Below the pieces are notes generated by a model. That model saw nothing but the letters and a program-made list of their open reading frames with translations. It had not been told where the DNA came from and did not search any database. A stretch of DNA of 44,392 nt from an uncultured Ruminococcus sp. (GTDB lineage Bacteria; Bacillota; Clostridia; Oscillospirales; Acutalibacteraceae), in assembly GCA_902785425.1 (NCBI GenBank), contig CACZYP010000006.1:1-44392 (forward strand). The letters run 5' to 3'. Every line of letters begins with the position of its first letter. Position 1 is the first letter of the stretch. The position numbers and the translations under genes were made by a program. Positions 6,022-14,028 of this stretch are shown in pieces.

Positions 6022-8475
6022 TTAGAATGTATAGTTGATGAAGTGTTCGTATGTGAAGCCGATCGAACGCATGTAAGAGTTAGAAGCGGCACAGATGTCG
6101 TAAAGTGCATCGTAAGTTACCCACTCGCCGTTTAAGTAGAGCTGGTTGAAGCTGTGAAGGCTGTCATAATAGCCTGTGCCGACGATGATCCTTGAAGTAA
6201 AGCCTGCTCTCTGGAAGAGGATCCCGAGGAAAGCGGAGAAGTGATAGCATGCGCCGTAGCCTCTGTTCATGCCGTATGATGAGATCCTTGCCCAGTCAGC
6301 TGTGTAAGGATCGTCGTATACTTCAGGCTCGTTTACAAAGTAGTATGACATATTTTCATGAACGTAGTGGCAAAGAGCGTCCGCATCTCTTCCGACCTGC
6401 TCGATGATCTCATCAGCCTTGTACTTTGCCGTAGTTCCGTCGATCGTTGTTATCTTTTTGCAAATGCCGTTCTCGTTGATCTTGTAAAGACCCTTGCTCG
6501 TGTTTTTGAGCATTTTATAATCGTCACCAAAGCAGTAAAGATCACCGTTGACAGTCTGAAAACCCTTAACTGCCTTGCCGTCGCTGCCGAAGTAGTATGT
6601 ATCGCCGCTGACCGTGATCATGCCTTTCTGATCAACGCCGTTTTCGTTTTTGTAGTAGAGAGCGCCGTTCTTTTTGAAGAAGCCTGTGCGTATAGTGCCG
6701 TCGTCCTCAAAGAAGTAGTCAACGCCGTCGATCCTGAGCGCACCTGTTACGCTTTTGCCGTCTTTCATGTAAGCTCTGAGACTGTCTTTGGTGTACCAGC
6801 CCGTTATCATAACGCCGTTGCTGTCGAAACCGTATGTAGCGCCTTTGATCTTAATGCTTCCTACAGCCATAATGCCGTTTTTGTCAAAGTAGTATGTTTT
6901 TCCGTCAATGACGTTGAAGCCGTACTTTTCAAAGCCGAATTCGTCCTTGCAAACAGTGCCTTTGTCTGTTTTTACAAAGCCTGTTTCAAATGTACCGTCG
7001 TGGTTGAAGTTGTAGTTTTTGCCGTCGATATTGTAAACACCGGAAGCGTACTTTGTTTCTGTTATGAGGTAATATGTCTTGCCGTCAGCGTTTATCCAGC
7101 CTTTTAAAGCGGCGCCGTCCTCACCGAAGAAATAACGCTCGCCGTCGGCTACCGTGAAGCCGTGAGCCATTCCGCCATTTTCAAGCATCATGTAGTGCTT
7201 GCCGTTTGCCTTGATAAGACCTGTTTTATTGTCAAGATCTTCAAAGTAATATGTTTTGCCGTCGATATCTGTAAAACCGTTTGCAGCAACGCCGTTTGCA
7301 TCAAAATAGCAGTGCTTGCCGTCGATATCCCTCCAGCCTGTTGCGGCTGTGTTGTTCTCAAAGTAGAAAGTCTGCTCGTAAGCTGTTGTCCAGCCTTCTG
7401 CAGGTGTGCCGTTTTTGTAAAGCTTAAAACCGTTATCGTCTTTCTGCCAGCCGTTTACAAGAACTCCGTTTTCAGTGAATACATACTTCTCACCGTTTAT
7501 CTCCGCTTCGCCACTGAGAAGCTTGCCGGACTCATCGAATCCGATTGCAAAGCCGTCAATGTTTACTATGCCTTTAACGGGAATGCCGTCTTCCGTTAAA
7601 GCGATAACTTTGTTTTCGTCGTTAAGGTACCACTTTACGACCTTAACAGCGTTGTCCTTTTTGAGCGAATCGGAAAGATCGACCGAATTTCTGAGTATTT
7701 CAAGAGCGTCCGATGATGTGTTTACACCATCGAAATCCACATCTGCGATCTCACGCTGTAAAGGAGAAGCAGCGCCCATTACAGAAATACGCAGTGCAGC
7801 GAGTGCGTCTGCGGAGGTGATGATATTATCAAAGTCTACATCGCCGTAGAATTTAAGCTTAATTTTGTCTGAAACGTTTTTCAGAGGAGATTCTGTTTCC
7901 TTCATCTCCGGCTTTACCGGAACGTCGGGAGTATCGGTCGTCTCTGTTGATACGGGAACGTCGGGAGTATCGGTCGTCTCTGTTGATACGGGGGCGTCGG
8001 GAGTGTCGGTCGTCTCTGCCGATACGGGGGCGTCGGGAGTGTCGGTCGTCTCTGCCGATACGGGAACGTCCGGTGAATCGGGAGTGTCTGCCGATTCGGG
8101 AACATCTGATGTATCGGGTGTGTCATTTGTTTCGGAAGTACCGGCTGCCTGAGCTGTTAGGACCGAGTTTTTGAGTGTCTGTGTGCCCCATGATATTTTA
8201 AGCTCGGGAAGCTTTGAAACAACGATAACATTTTTAAATTCGGGGATCGAGTCAACATTTAGCTCCTGAGTTGCAGCAAGATGATTGCGTGCAGTGCTCG
8301 TGTGTGCGATCTCTGTTCTGATATCGGGAATTTTATCTACGCATACGGATCTTATCTCGGGGATAGACTCAATATCGGTAAGCTCTGATGAATCTGCCGA
8401 AGCTGATGCGGAAACAGCGGCTGCCGTTACTGCTGCGAAGACAAATGCTGATAATTTCTTGAATGACTCGTTCAT
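6022..8475 (-). CDS. Secreted dockerin / cell-wall-binding-repeat / transglutaminase-like protein
   Basis: An 817-residue modular surface protein. Order: signal peptide (1-27); two SIPE-type hydrophobic repeats; a Thr/Pro/Asp linker with four 12-residue repeats (about 138-187); a type I dockerin-like pair (about 208-268) with DVDFDNIITSADA and DVDFDGVNTSSDA calcium loops; about eighteen cell-wall/glucan-binding repeats of the 'DGKxYYFDxNGxxxxG' type (about 283-675); and a transglutaminase-like domain with Cys743 (GYGACYHF), His774 (HSFNQL) and Asp789 (TYDALYD). The catalytic triad looks complete. The dockerin suggests docking to a cohesin scaffold and the repeats suggest wall or glucan binding. 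First gene of the minus-strand surface operon, with its own promoter and a leader inverted repeat. Substrate and whether it cross-links or cleaves are unknown. Confidence 0.9.
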   Translation of the reverse strand: MNESFKKLSAFVFAAVTAAAVSASASADSSELTDIESIPEIRSVCVDKIPDIRTEIAHTSTARNHLAATQELNVDSIPEFKNVIVVSKLPELKISWGTQTLKNSVLTAQAAGTSETNDTPDTSDVPESADTPDSPDVPVSAETTDTPDAPVSAETTDTPDAPVSTETTDTPDVPVSTETTDTPDVPVKPEMKETESPLKNVSDKIKLKFYGDVDFDNIITSADALAALRISVMGAASPLQREIADVDFDGVNTSSDALEILRNSVDLSDSLKKDNAVKVVKWYLNDENKVIALTEDGIPVKGIVNIDGFAIGFDESGKLLSGEAEINGEKYVFTENGVLVNGWQKDDNGFKLYKNGTPAEGWTTAYEQTFYFENNTAATGWRDIDGKHCYFDANGVAANGFTDIDGKTYYFEDLDNKTGLIKANGKHYMMLENGGMAHGFTVADGERYFFGEDGAALKGWINADGKTYYLITETKYASGVYNIDGKNYNFNHDGTFETGFVKTDKGTVCKDEFGFEKYGFNVIDGKTYYFDKNGIMAVGSIKIKGATYGFDSNGVMITGWYTKDSLRAYMKDGKSVTGALRIDGVDYFFEDDGTIRTGFFKKNGALYYKNENGVDQKGMITVSGDTYYFGSDGKAVKGFQTVNGDLYCFGDDYKMLKNTSKGLYKINENGICKKITTIDGTTAKYKADEIIEQVGRDADALCHYVHENMSYYFVNEPEVYDDPYTADWARISSYGMNRGYGACYHFSAFLGILFQRAGFTSRIIVGTGYYDSLHSFNQLYLNGEWVTYDALYDICAASNSYMRSIGFTYEHFINYTF
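7918..8064 (-). repeat. Four tandem 36-base repeats coding the Pro/Thr/Asp linker
   Basis: The repeat encodes PVSxETTDTPDx four times inside the dockerin protein. The copies are nearly identical in DNA, which points to recent duplication or ongoing length change. Confidence 0.85.
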
Positions 8476-8537
8476 TTTATTTACCCCATGTGTTTTGAAA
8501 TTGCTGTTTTGACACTCTTGTATAGTTTGATCGGACG

Positions 8538-8563
8538 TACCTTAACAAAGTTTGTTAAAGGTA
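8538..8563 (-). promoter_or_regulatory. Inverted repeat in the leader of the dockerin operon
   Basis: TACCTTAACAAA and TTTGTTAAAGGTA form a near-perfect palindrome with a one-base bulge. It lies about 30-55 bases after the predicted transcript start and 63 bases before the start codon. It could be an operator or an mRNA stem. Confidence 0.5.
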
Positions 8564-8597
8564 ACATGTTCGTCATTTTCTCGTTTTTTATACCCTA

Positions 8598-8626
8598 ACT
8601 ATAGCACAATTACACAAATAAGTAAA
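8598..8626 (-). promoter_or_regulatory. Predicted promoter of the dockerin/acetylation operon
   Basis: On the minus strand, TTTACT (8621-8626) and TATAGT (8598-8603) are 17 bases apart, and the -10 box is extended by TGC. The rest of 8476-8769 shows no gene. Confidence 0.5.
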
Positions 8627-8769
8627 TGCGGATTTGTTAGAATTAACGGACAGTTTAAAATAATAATTTGTAGAAAAATGCTATCGGCCTTCCTATAGAT
8701 GAAAAGCGATCTTTTTAAACGGTAGACAAGCGTGAGATTTTGTAGAAAAAAATTTTTTTTAAAAAAGTA

Positions 8770-8798
8770 TTGACAATTGCCATTCGATGAGTTATAAT
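8770..8798 (+). promoter_or_regulatory. Consensus promoter of the tRNA cluster
   Basis: Perfect TTGACA (8770-8775), 17-base spacer, perfect TATAAT (8793-8798), 35 bases before the first tRNA. Confidence 0.9.
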
Positions 8799-8833
8799 AT
8801 TGATTGTTCACTGAATGTGAGCTTTGAAGAAAT

Positions 8834-8907
8834 GGCGATATAGCTTAGTTGGCTAGAGCGTTCGGTTCATACCCGAAAGGTCGGCGGTTCGAGTCCACCT
8901 ATCGCTA
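8834..8907 (+). tRNA. tRNA-Met(CAU), elongator type
   Basis: The sequence folds as a cloverleaf: acceptor GGCGATA/TATCGCT, D arm GCTTAGTTGGCTAGAGC, anticodon arm TTCGG-TTCATAC-CCGAA, T arm GGTGG-like stem with GTTCGAGTC. The anticodon is CAT. The anticodon stem lacks the three G-C pairs of initiators, so elongator Met is preferred. A tRNA-Ile with a modified CAT anticodon is the alternative. CCA is not encoded. Confidence 0.93.
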
Positions 8908-8914
8908 CTAAAAC

Positions 8915-8989
8915 GGCCCGATGGTCAAGCGGTTAAGACACCGCCCTTTCACGGCGGAAACACGAGTTCGATTCTCGTTCGGGTCACCA
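8915..8989 (+). tRNA. tRNA-Glu(UUC)
   Basis: Acceptor GGCCCGA/TCGGGTC, anticodon arm CCGCC-CTTTCAC-GGCGG with anticodon TTC, T arm ACGAG-TTCGATT-CTCGT. CCA is encoded (8987-8989). Seven bases after the tRNA-Met. Confidence 0.95.
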
Positions 8990-8992
8990 TAT

Positions 8993-9077
8993 GCGAGTGT
9001 GCTGGAATTGGCAGACAGGCACGTTTGAGGGGCGTGTGTTGTATGACGTACGGGTTCAAGTCCCGTCACTCGCACCA
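8993..9077 (+). tRNA. tRNA-Leu(GAG)
   Basis: A class II tRNA with acceptor GCGAGTG/CACTCGC, a long variable arm, anticodon loop TTGAGGG (anticodon GAG) on the stem CACGT/GCGTG, and encoded CCA (9075-9077). Confidence 0.93.
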
Positions 9078-9080
9078 AAT

Positions 9081-9118
9081 AAAAAGATCCTGACACGAAA
9101 GTGGCAGGATCTTTTTAT
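9081..9118 (+). terminator. Terminator of the tRNA cluster
   Basis: AAAAAGATCCTG (9081-9092) pairs with CAGGATCTTTTT (9105-9116) around a CAC-GAAA-GTG inner stem. It is followed by more T residues. Confidence 0.9.
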
Positions 9119-9161
9119 TTGTTATCAATTTTCAGTTTTTCGGTAAAAAGGAGGTCTTTCC

Positions 9162-9902
9162 ATGCCAAAACAAAACATCTACGACAATCAGACATTCTTT
9201 GAAGGCTATAAAAAGATCAGAGAAAACGAGGATAATGCTAATAATATCTTTGAGATGCCGGCGCTTTTTTCGCTTTTGCCCGAGCTGAACGGGAAAAAGA
9301 TACTTGACCTCGGCTGCGGTTTCGGAGAGCATTGTGTGCAGTATGTTCAAATGGGCGCCGAAAAAGTTGTCGGGATAGATATATCCGAAAAAATGCTGAG
9401 AACAGCAACGGAGGAAAACAGCGATCCAAAGATAAAATATATCAATATGCCGATGGAGGATATTGATAAGCTTGACGAAAAGTTTGATGTAGTTATAAGC
9501 TCGCTTGCTTTTCATTATGTTGAGGATTTTTCGGGAGTAGTAAAAAATATTTACAGCCTGCTGAACGACGGAGGTGTTTTTGTTTTTTCACAGGAACATC
9601 CGCTTAATACATGTCATACGGGCGGCGACAGATGGACGAGAGATGAAAACGGGAATAAGGTTCATTTGAATCTGAAAAACTATTGTATTGAAAAAGAGAA
9701 CGAAAGCAGTTGGTTTGTTGACGATGTAAAGAAATACCACAGAATGTTCTCAACGATAGTCAATACACTGATCGAATCGGGCTTTTTTGTTGAAAAGATG
9801 ATAGAACCGACGCCTGATGAAGATATTATCAAAAAGTATCCGAAGTATAAAGATCTCTGCCACAAACCCGATTTTCTTGTGATAAAGGCAGTGAAACGAT
9901 GA
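9162..9902 (+). CDS. Class I SAM-dependent methyltransferase
   Basis: A 246-residue soluble protein with a Rossmann-type methyltransferase domain. Motif I is ILDLGCGFG, followed by VVGIDIS (acidic motif II), an MPMEDID segment, and FDVVISSLAFHYV (motif IV region). The C-terminal part after EHPLNT is the variable substrate region. AAGGAGGT lies seven to eight bases before the ATG. It is a stand-alone gene between the tRNA cluster and a convergent second methyltransferase. Substrate unknown; small-molecule methylation (UbiE/BioC-like family) is the usual role. Confidence 0.88.
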   Translation: MPKQNIYDNQTFFEGYKKIRENEDNANNIFEMPALFSLLPELNGKKILDLGCGFGEHCVQYVQMGAEKVVGIDISEKMLRTATEENSDPKIKYINMPMEDIDKLDEKFDVVISSLAFHYVEDFSGVVKNIYSLLNDGGVFVFSQEHPLNTCHTGGDRWTRDENGNKVHLNLKNYCIEKENESSWFVDDVKKYHRMFSTIVNTLIESGFFVEKMIEPTPDEDIIKKYPKYKDLCHKPDFLVIKAVKR

Positions 9903-10033
9903 AAATGATATCCTGATTATTTGTTTTTTCTAACAGACAGAGACCTCTGACTGTCCTTAGGGATAAAGTTTTTGATGCGGGCACAAAATTATTCTATAAA
10001 CTTTGTGCACATACTGCTTGTCGGCGCTTGCCG

Positions 10034-10066
10034 ACCGCAGCCTTAACACTGCGGTCCCTTTTTATT
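10034..10066 (+). terminator. Terminator between convergent methyltransferase genes
   Basis: ACCGCAG (10034-10040) and CTGCGGT (10049-10055) followed by CCCTTTTTATTTTTT. A second stem, GTCGGC/GCCGAC, lies just before it (10020-10035). The T tract covers the stop codon of the opposing gene. Confidence 0.75.
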
Positions 10067-10853
10067 TTTTCTCCGAGCGGTATATCTCAATATGTATCTG
10101 ATGCTTCAAGCGAAGCGGTTCGCCGTATTTTTCAAGCAGTGAGCTGTATTCTTTTACAAATTCGGCTGTTCTCTCTTCCGAAAGGCTTGCTCCGACGCCT
10201 CGGCAGCTTCTTATCCTGCCTATCCATGCTTCCTTTGAAAAAGAAAGCTCAGTGTCGTAAGAGTGTATCGTTTCTATTGAGAATCGCCCGTCTGCCCAGG
10301 TCGGATATGAATATCTGAATTTGTCAAAGCCGCAGCCGCCCCAGTCGGGATTGTATTTCAGTACGAGAGCTTCCATTTCGCCGATGATCTCGTCTTCAAA
10401 CGGCAGCCAGTCCATGAATATCTTGCAGAAAAGCCCCTGCGGTTTTAAAATACGGTATATCTCGTCGGCTGCTTTATCTGCGTTGAAGTAGTGAAAACAC
10501 TGAACAGCCGTAACTGCGTCGAATGTATTGTCGTCAAAGCCTGTATCTTCGGCTGAGCATACACGAAAATCTATGTTGTTTACGCCTTTGCTTTTGATGA
10601 TCTGTCTGCCGTATGCGATCTGGTTATCCGAAATATCCGTTGCAGTGAATTCGGCGTTTGTATCGGCAAGGTTTATCGGAAGCACAGCTGTGCCGCTGCC
10701 GAGATCAAGTATTTTCTGACCGCTTTTTCCTATGCCGAAGGATATAAGCTTATCGTACATGCTTTTCGGGTATATATCACGGTACTTTGCGTAGTCATCC
10801 GAAACTCTGCCGAAATCGAATTCGCCGCCTTTATCTATAAAATCAAGCTTCAT
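10062..10853 (-). CDS. Class I SAM-dependent methyltransferase
   Basis: A 263-residue protein with motif I ILDLGSGTAVLP, TATDIS at motif II, CSAEDTGF, and FDAVTAVQCFHYF at motif IV. The C-terminal lid contains several Trp and Tyr residues (WLPFED, PDWGGCGF, YSYPTW), typical of Clostridial small-molecule methyltransferases. The ATG at 10853 is chosen over a GTG nine bases upstream because GGAGG is eight bases before it. It converges with the methyltransferase at 9162-9902 but is not a close copy of it. Substrate unknown. Confidence 0.88.
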   Translation of the reverse strand: MKLDFIDKGGEFDFGRVSDDYAKYRDIYPKSMYDKLISFGIGKSGQKILDLGSGTAVLPINLADTNAEFTATDISDNQIAYGRQIIKSKGVNNIDFRVCSAEDTGFDDNTFDAVTAVQCFHYFNADKAADEIYRILKPQGLFCKIFMDWLPFEDEIIGEMEALVLKYNPDWGGCGFDKFRYSYPTWADGRFSIETIHSYDTELSFSKEAWIGRIRSCRGVGASLSEERTAEFVKEYSSLLEKYGEPLRLKHQIHIEIYRSEKK

Positions 10854-11045
10854 ACAGAACACCTCCGCCTGTTATTATATCATATTATTACCAAAGATGA
10901 CAGACTATTTTTTTATATATAAATATCGGGTCAAATTTGTTTATTTTGTGTATGGATAGGATAACTTCTATTGTGTTATTATGATAAATAGAATGCAGAC
11001 TTTTTATTGTTCTTGTCTGCGACAATTCAAGAGGGGTGATGCATA

Positions 11046-13325
11046 GTGAAAAAAACGATCAAACGTATGGTGTGCGCTGCATTGGCTGCCGTTGTGGCAG
11101 GAGCGGCGTCTGTTTCTGCTTTTGCAGATACCGGAAAAACTATTGAGGGCACTTTTTCATTTGTCCGTCCGTATTCAACGGAGGTAGCGACAGATAAGTT
11201 TTACTACAGCGATGATTTCTTTTCGGAGCCTTCAACGAAACAGAATGACAGTCTTATAACTATGTCGATGGTGCTGTCGCTTTCGACTATGGCGATAGAG
11301 GAGTCAACTTATGTAAAAAAGCTGTATTCCGATATAGGCTATAAGGATGTCAGGGTTGACGATATAGACACGACTCCGACACGAAATACGATAGGTTCGG
11401 CTATCGCACATAAAAAGGTGGGCGATAAGACGATCGTTGCAGTGGTTATCAAAGGCGATAAGTACGCTGCGGAGTGGGCTTCTAATGTTACGGGCGGCGC
11501 TTCGGGCAATGCCGAAGGACTTGACAAAGCGGCAGGTATAGTCCTTGAACGCTTGAAAAAGTACATTTCAGACTATGACCTTAAAAATGTCAAGCTCTGG
11601 ATCACAGGCTATTCAAGAGGCGGCAGCGCAGCTGATCTTATAGGCGTGTATATCAATGAGCATATGAATGAATTCCCCACGACAGCGGAGGATGTGTTCG
11701 TTTATACGTATGAAGCGCCTCATTGCTGTGCAAGCTCCAAAGTGTATGATAATATCTACTGTATAAAGAGCAAGAACGATATCATCACTTACGTTTATCC
11801 CTCAATATGGGGACTGTACACAAACGGCAAGGAGATCTATATTGATGAGGATGAAACGGTAACGGCGGTCAAGATCGATATTCTCGCCTCCGAACCGGTG
11901 GTCGTTCTCGGCGAAGTGCCTACAGATGAATTCCTTACCGAACTGATGGACTTTACATTCGGTTCGATGAACAGAGAAATATATTCGGGCGACTTTGACG
12001 ACACTGTTGCAGATCTGCTGGAGATGTACTACAGCAAGCCTTCCGAAGAGTGGCAGCCGACTATAGATTTCGTTAAAAATGAGCTTCTTGCAAGAGCAAA
12101 GAGCAGCGAACGCTTCCTTTATATCGTTATGAACGAGGGCCTTAACGGTGTTGCTATGCACAACAGCGATAAAATGTACCGTCAGTTCACAGACGAGCTT
12201 ATTCTGGCTGTAAACGAGATAACAACGCCGCAGGAGCTTAACCTTACACAGCAGGAATATGAGACTGTTATCAATAGTCTTTATACTCTGCTCAGAGCTG
12301 CAGGCCCGACTGTATTGATGGATTTTAAGTATAAAGAGGGCGTAGATTACAGCACGGCTTTCCCGGCAAACTATAACGATCCCGATTATGATCCGCAGAA
12401 TCCCACTGCACCGATACTGACATACGATCAGTACAAAAAGCAGATCGAAGAATATGAGTCCGACGAGCCCGAGGAAAAAACAGACGCCGAACAGGCAGAC
12501 GACGATGCTTACGGCGCAGGCTACGAAAAAGGCTACAGCGACGGCCTTGCAGGGCTTGAACCGCTGAAAGAAGCTCCGCTCCCCGAAGATGCGGAGAACC
12601 GTTCCGAAGAGTACCTCAAGACATATGCCGAGGTATTTATGTTCAGCTACAATAACGGATACGAAAGCGGCGAAAGGGAACGCAATACTCCGCCTACAAG
12701 CGAGGATTATTCGGACGGCTCCTGCTGCGGAGATGAACAGGCTTTTGCCGATGCAAAGAAAGACGCATTGGCGCAGAACTACAAGGGCAGCTATGCTCCC
12801 GAGCCGGTACCGGGTGAAAAAGCGTATTCCGAGGATTATATCAAGGGTTACAGAGAATCTTATGAAGATGCCTATGATAATTACTTTGAGTATTTCTCCG
12901 GATATTATAAGGAGCTTACGCTTTATCATCTCGGAACATTCTTCTATAATTTCAGTGATCTCATAACGGAGCACTATCCCATTTCTACATGGGGCAGGAT
13001 AAGGGCTCGTGATCCTTACTATGCAAGCGGTTCCGACGATCCTTCTTCCGATAACAACAGTGAACAGAAGAATGAGACAAGATCGGGCACAGATACCGAT
13101 TCCGATAAGGCGTCGGGCAACACAAGTTCGTCTGCGTCTTCCAAAGCTTCACAGACAACACAAACAACACAAGCAACGCAGGCAGCAGCACAGGCAACAA
13201 CGGCTTCCGCAAGCGGCAGCTCGGTTGCAACAGGAGACAGCACGGCAGCGGCATATGCCGTATTGGCTCTGATGATATCCGCTTCGGCGTTTGTTGTTTG
13301 CACAAGAAAAAAGAGAGAAGAATAA
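11046..13325 (+). CDS. Large secreted lipase-like alpha/beta hydrolase with C-terminal anchor
   Basis: A 759-residue exported protein. A signal peptide (1-27, ending SAFA) is followed by a class 3 lipase-like region: VAVVIKG, an 'ALDKAAGIV' helix, and the nucleophile elbow GYSRGG with Ser190. An acidic stretch (about 455-490) and a Gly/Tyr-rich part (about 490-660, with GYEKGYSDG and KGYRESYEDAY) follow. Then comes a Ser/Thr/Gln linker (about 670-725), and the tail reads VATGDS, a hydrophobic helix and KKREE, recalling a degenerate sortase signal. Start is GTG, with GAGGGGTG upstream. A leader stem GCAGAC/GTCTGC (10995-11020) precedes it. Substrate unknown; surface esterase or lipase is likely. 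Confidence 0.8.
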   Translation: MKKTIKRMVCAALAAVVAGAASVSAFADTGKTIEGTFSFVRPYSTEVATDKFYYSDDFFSEPSTKQNDSLITMSMVLSLSTMAIEESTYVKKLYSDIGYKDVRVDDIDTTPTRNTIGSAIAHKKVGDKTIVAVVIKGDKYAAEWASNVTGGASGNAEGLDKAAGIVLERLKKYISDYDLKNVKLWITGYSRGGSAADLIGVYINEHMNEFPTTAEDVFVYTYEAPHCCASSKVYDNIYCIKSKNDIITYVYPSIWGLYTNGKEIYIDEDETVTAVKIDILASEPVVVLGEVPTDEFLTELMDFTFGSMNREIYSGDFDDTVADLLEMYYSKPSEEWQPTIDFVKNELLARAKSSERFLYIVMNEGLNGVAMHNSDKMYRQFTDELILAVNEITTPQELNLTQQEYETVINSLYTLLRAAGPTVLMDFKYKEGVDYSTAFPANYNDPDYDPQNPTAPILTYDQYKKQIEEYESDEPEEKTDAEQADDDAYGAGYEKGYSDGLAGLEPLKEAPLPEDAENRSEEYLKTYAEVFMFSYNNGYESGERERNTPPTSEDYSDGSCCGDEQAFADAKKDALAQNYKGSYAPEPVPGEKAYSEDYIKGYRESYEDAYDNYFEYFSGYYKELTLYHLGTFFYNFSDLITEHYPISTWGRIRARDPYYASGSDDPSSDNNSEQKNETRSGTDTDSDKASGNTSSSASSKASQTTQTTQATQAAAQATTASASGSSVATGDSTAAAYAVLALMISASAFVVCTRKKREE

Positions 13326-13329
13326 TATT

Positions 13330-13360
13330 TACGCCGCCATACGGAAAGTGTGGCGGCGTA
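13330..13360. terminator. Hairpin between convergent genes
   Basis: TACGCCGCCA (13330-13339) and TGGCGGCGTA (13351-13360) form a perfect stem. There is no strong T run, so termination may be weak or factor assisted. Confidence 0.6.
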
Positions 13361-13388
13361 GATTGTATGTTAGTTTTAATTGATCGTT

Positions 13389-13856
13389 TTAATCTGTTGT
13401 CCCCAACGCTTCCATTTTCCCGTCTAACGCATAAGTGCATTTGTCTCCGCCGATTATCCTGCCGTCAAAAACAAGCAGATTCAGCATCATATCGCTGCTT
13501 TCGTCACGATACGTGTAGCGTGTGCATTCTGCGCCTTTATACTGCGAAAGATCGCCGCCGGACTGCTTCTGTATATCGTTGTAATTCTTGTAAACATCGC
13601 CGAAAACGGTCGGGATACTTACCTCTTCGTGCTCTTCGGACGAAGGGTCGGGGGAGTAGCCGAGCTTTTGCAGGAAATCGATCCTTTGATCGAGCGTAGA
13701 ACCGAGCGAGCTTATGCCGAGATATTCTTCGGGCGGCTCGGCTATGTGGAAGCTGCTGCCTATCATCAGCGAGAATATACAGGCAAGCATAAACAGAGCA
13801 AAAACGGTCAGAGCAGTGTTCTTCTGAACACTTTCGGTAAGATCGGATCTGTACAC
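13389..13856 (-). CDS. DUF4830 domain-containing membrane protein
   Basis: A protein of about 155 residues with one N-terminal membrane helix (TALTVFALFMLACIFSLMIG), an extracytoplasmic 'FLQKLGYSPDPSSEEHEEVSIP' region and a C-terminal part with YNDIQKQSGGDLSQYKG and LLVFDGRIIGGD. This pattern is that of DUF4830, a family of unknown function common in Clostridia. GTG at 13856 is preferred because GAGGTG lies seven to eight bases upstream; an ATG at 13874 has no ribosome site. It diverges from ychF. Confidence 0.78.
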   Translation of the reverse strand: MYRSDLTESVQKNTALTVFALFMLACIFSLMIGSSFHIAEPPEEYLGISSLGSTLDQRIDFLQKLGYSPDPSSEEHEEVSIPTVFGDVYKNYNDIQKQSGGDLSQYKGAECTRYTYRDESSDMMLNLLVFDGRIIGGDKCTYALDGKMEALGTTD

Positions 13857-13940
13857 GGCGACACACCTCTTCATTACTATGGTAATAATGTTTATGCTCA
13901 GAAAGCCTTAAATATGTAGATTAAAAATTCCGGCAGAATG

Positions 13941-13969
13941 TTGAGATTTGGTCTTTAGTGTGGTATAAT
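13941..13969 (+). promoter_or_regulatory. Promoter of ychF
   Basis: TTGAGA (13941-13946), 17-base spacer, TATAAT (13964-13969) with TGG just before the -10. The bases TGTGGTATAATCATA also occur at the promoter at 17716-17744. Confidence 0.85.
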
Positions 13970-14028
13970 CATATATCGGCAGGGTCATTGTACCCAAGAA
14001 CACTGAATAATACGGAGATGTGAGAAAT

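Noticed and set aside
6022-8475. Choline-binding toxin or glucosyltransferase identity for the repeat protein
   Set aside because: The repeats resemble those families, but there is no glycosyltransferase domain; the only enzymatic domain seen is transglutaminase-like.
11802-12974. Minus-strand open frame of 390 codons inside the lipase-like gene
   Set aside because: The plus-strand protein has a signal peptide and nucleophile elbow; the antisense product shows no recognisable domain.
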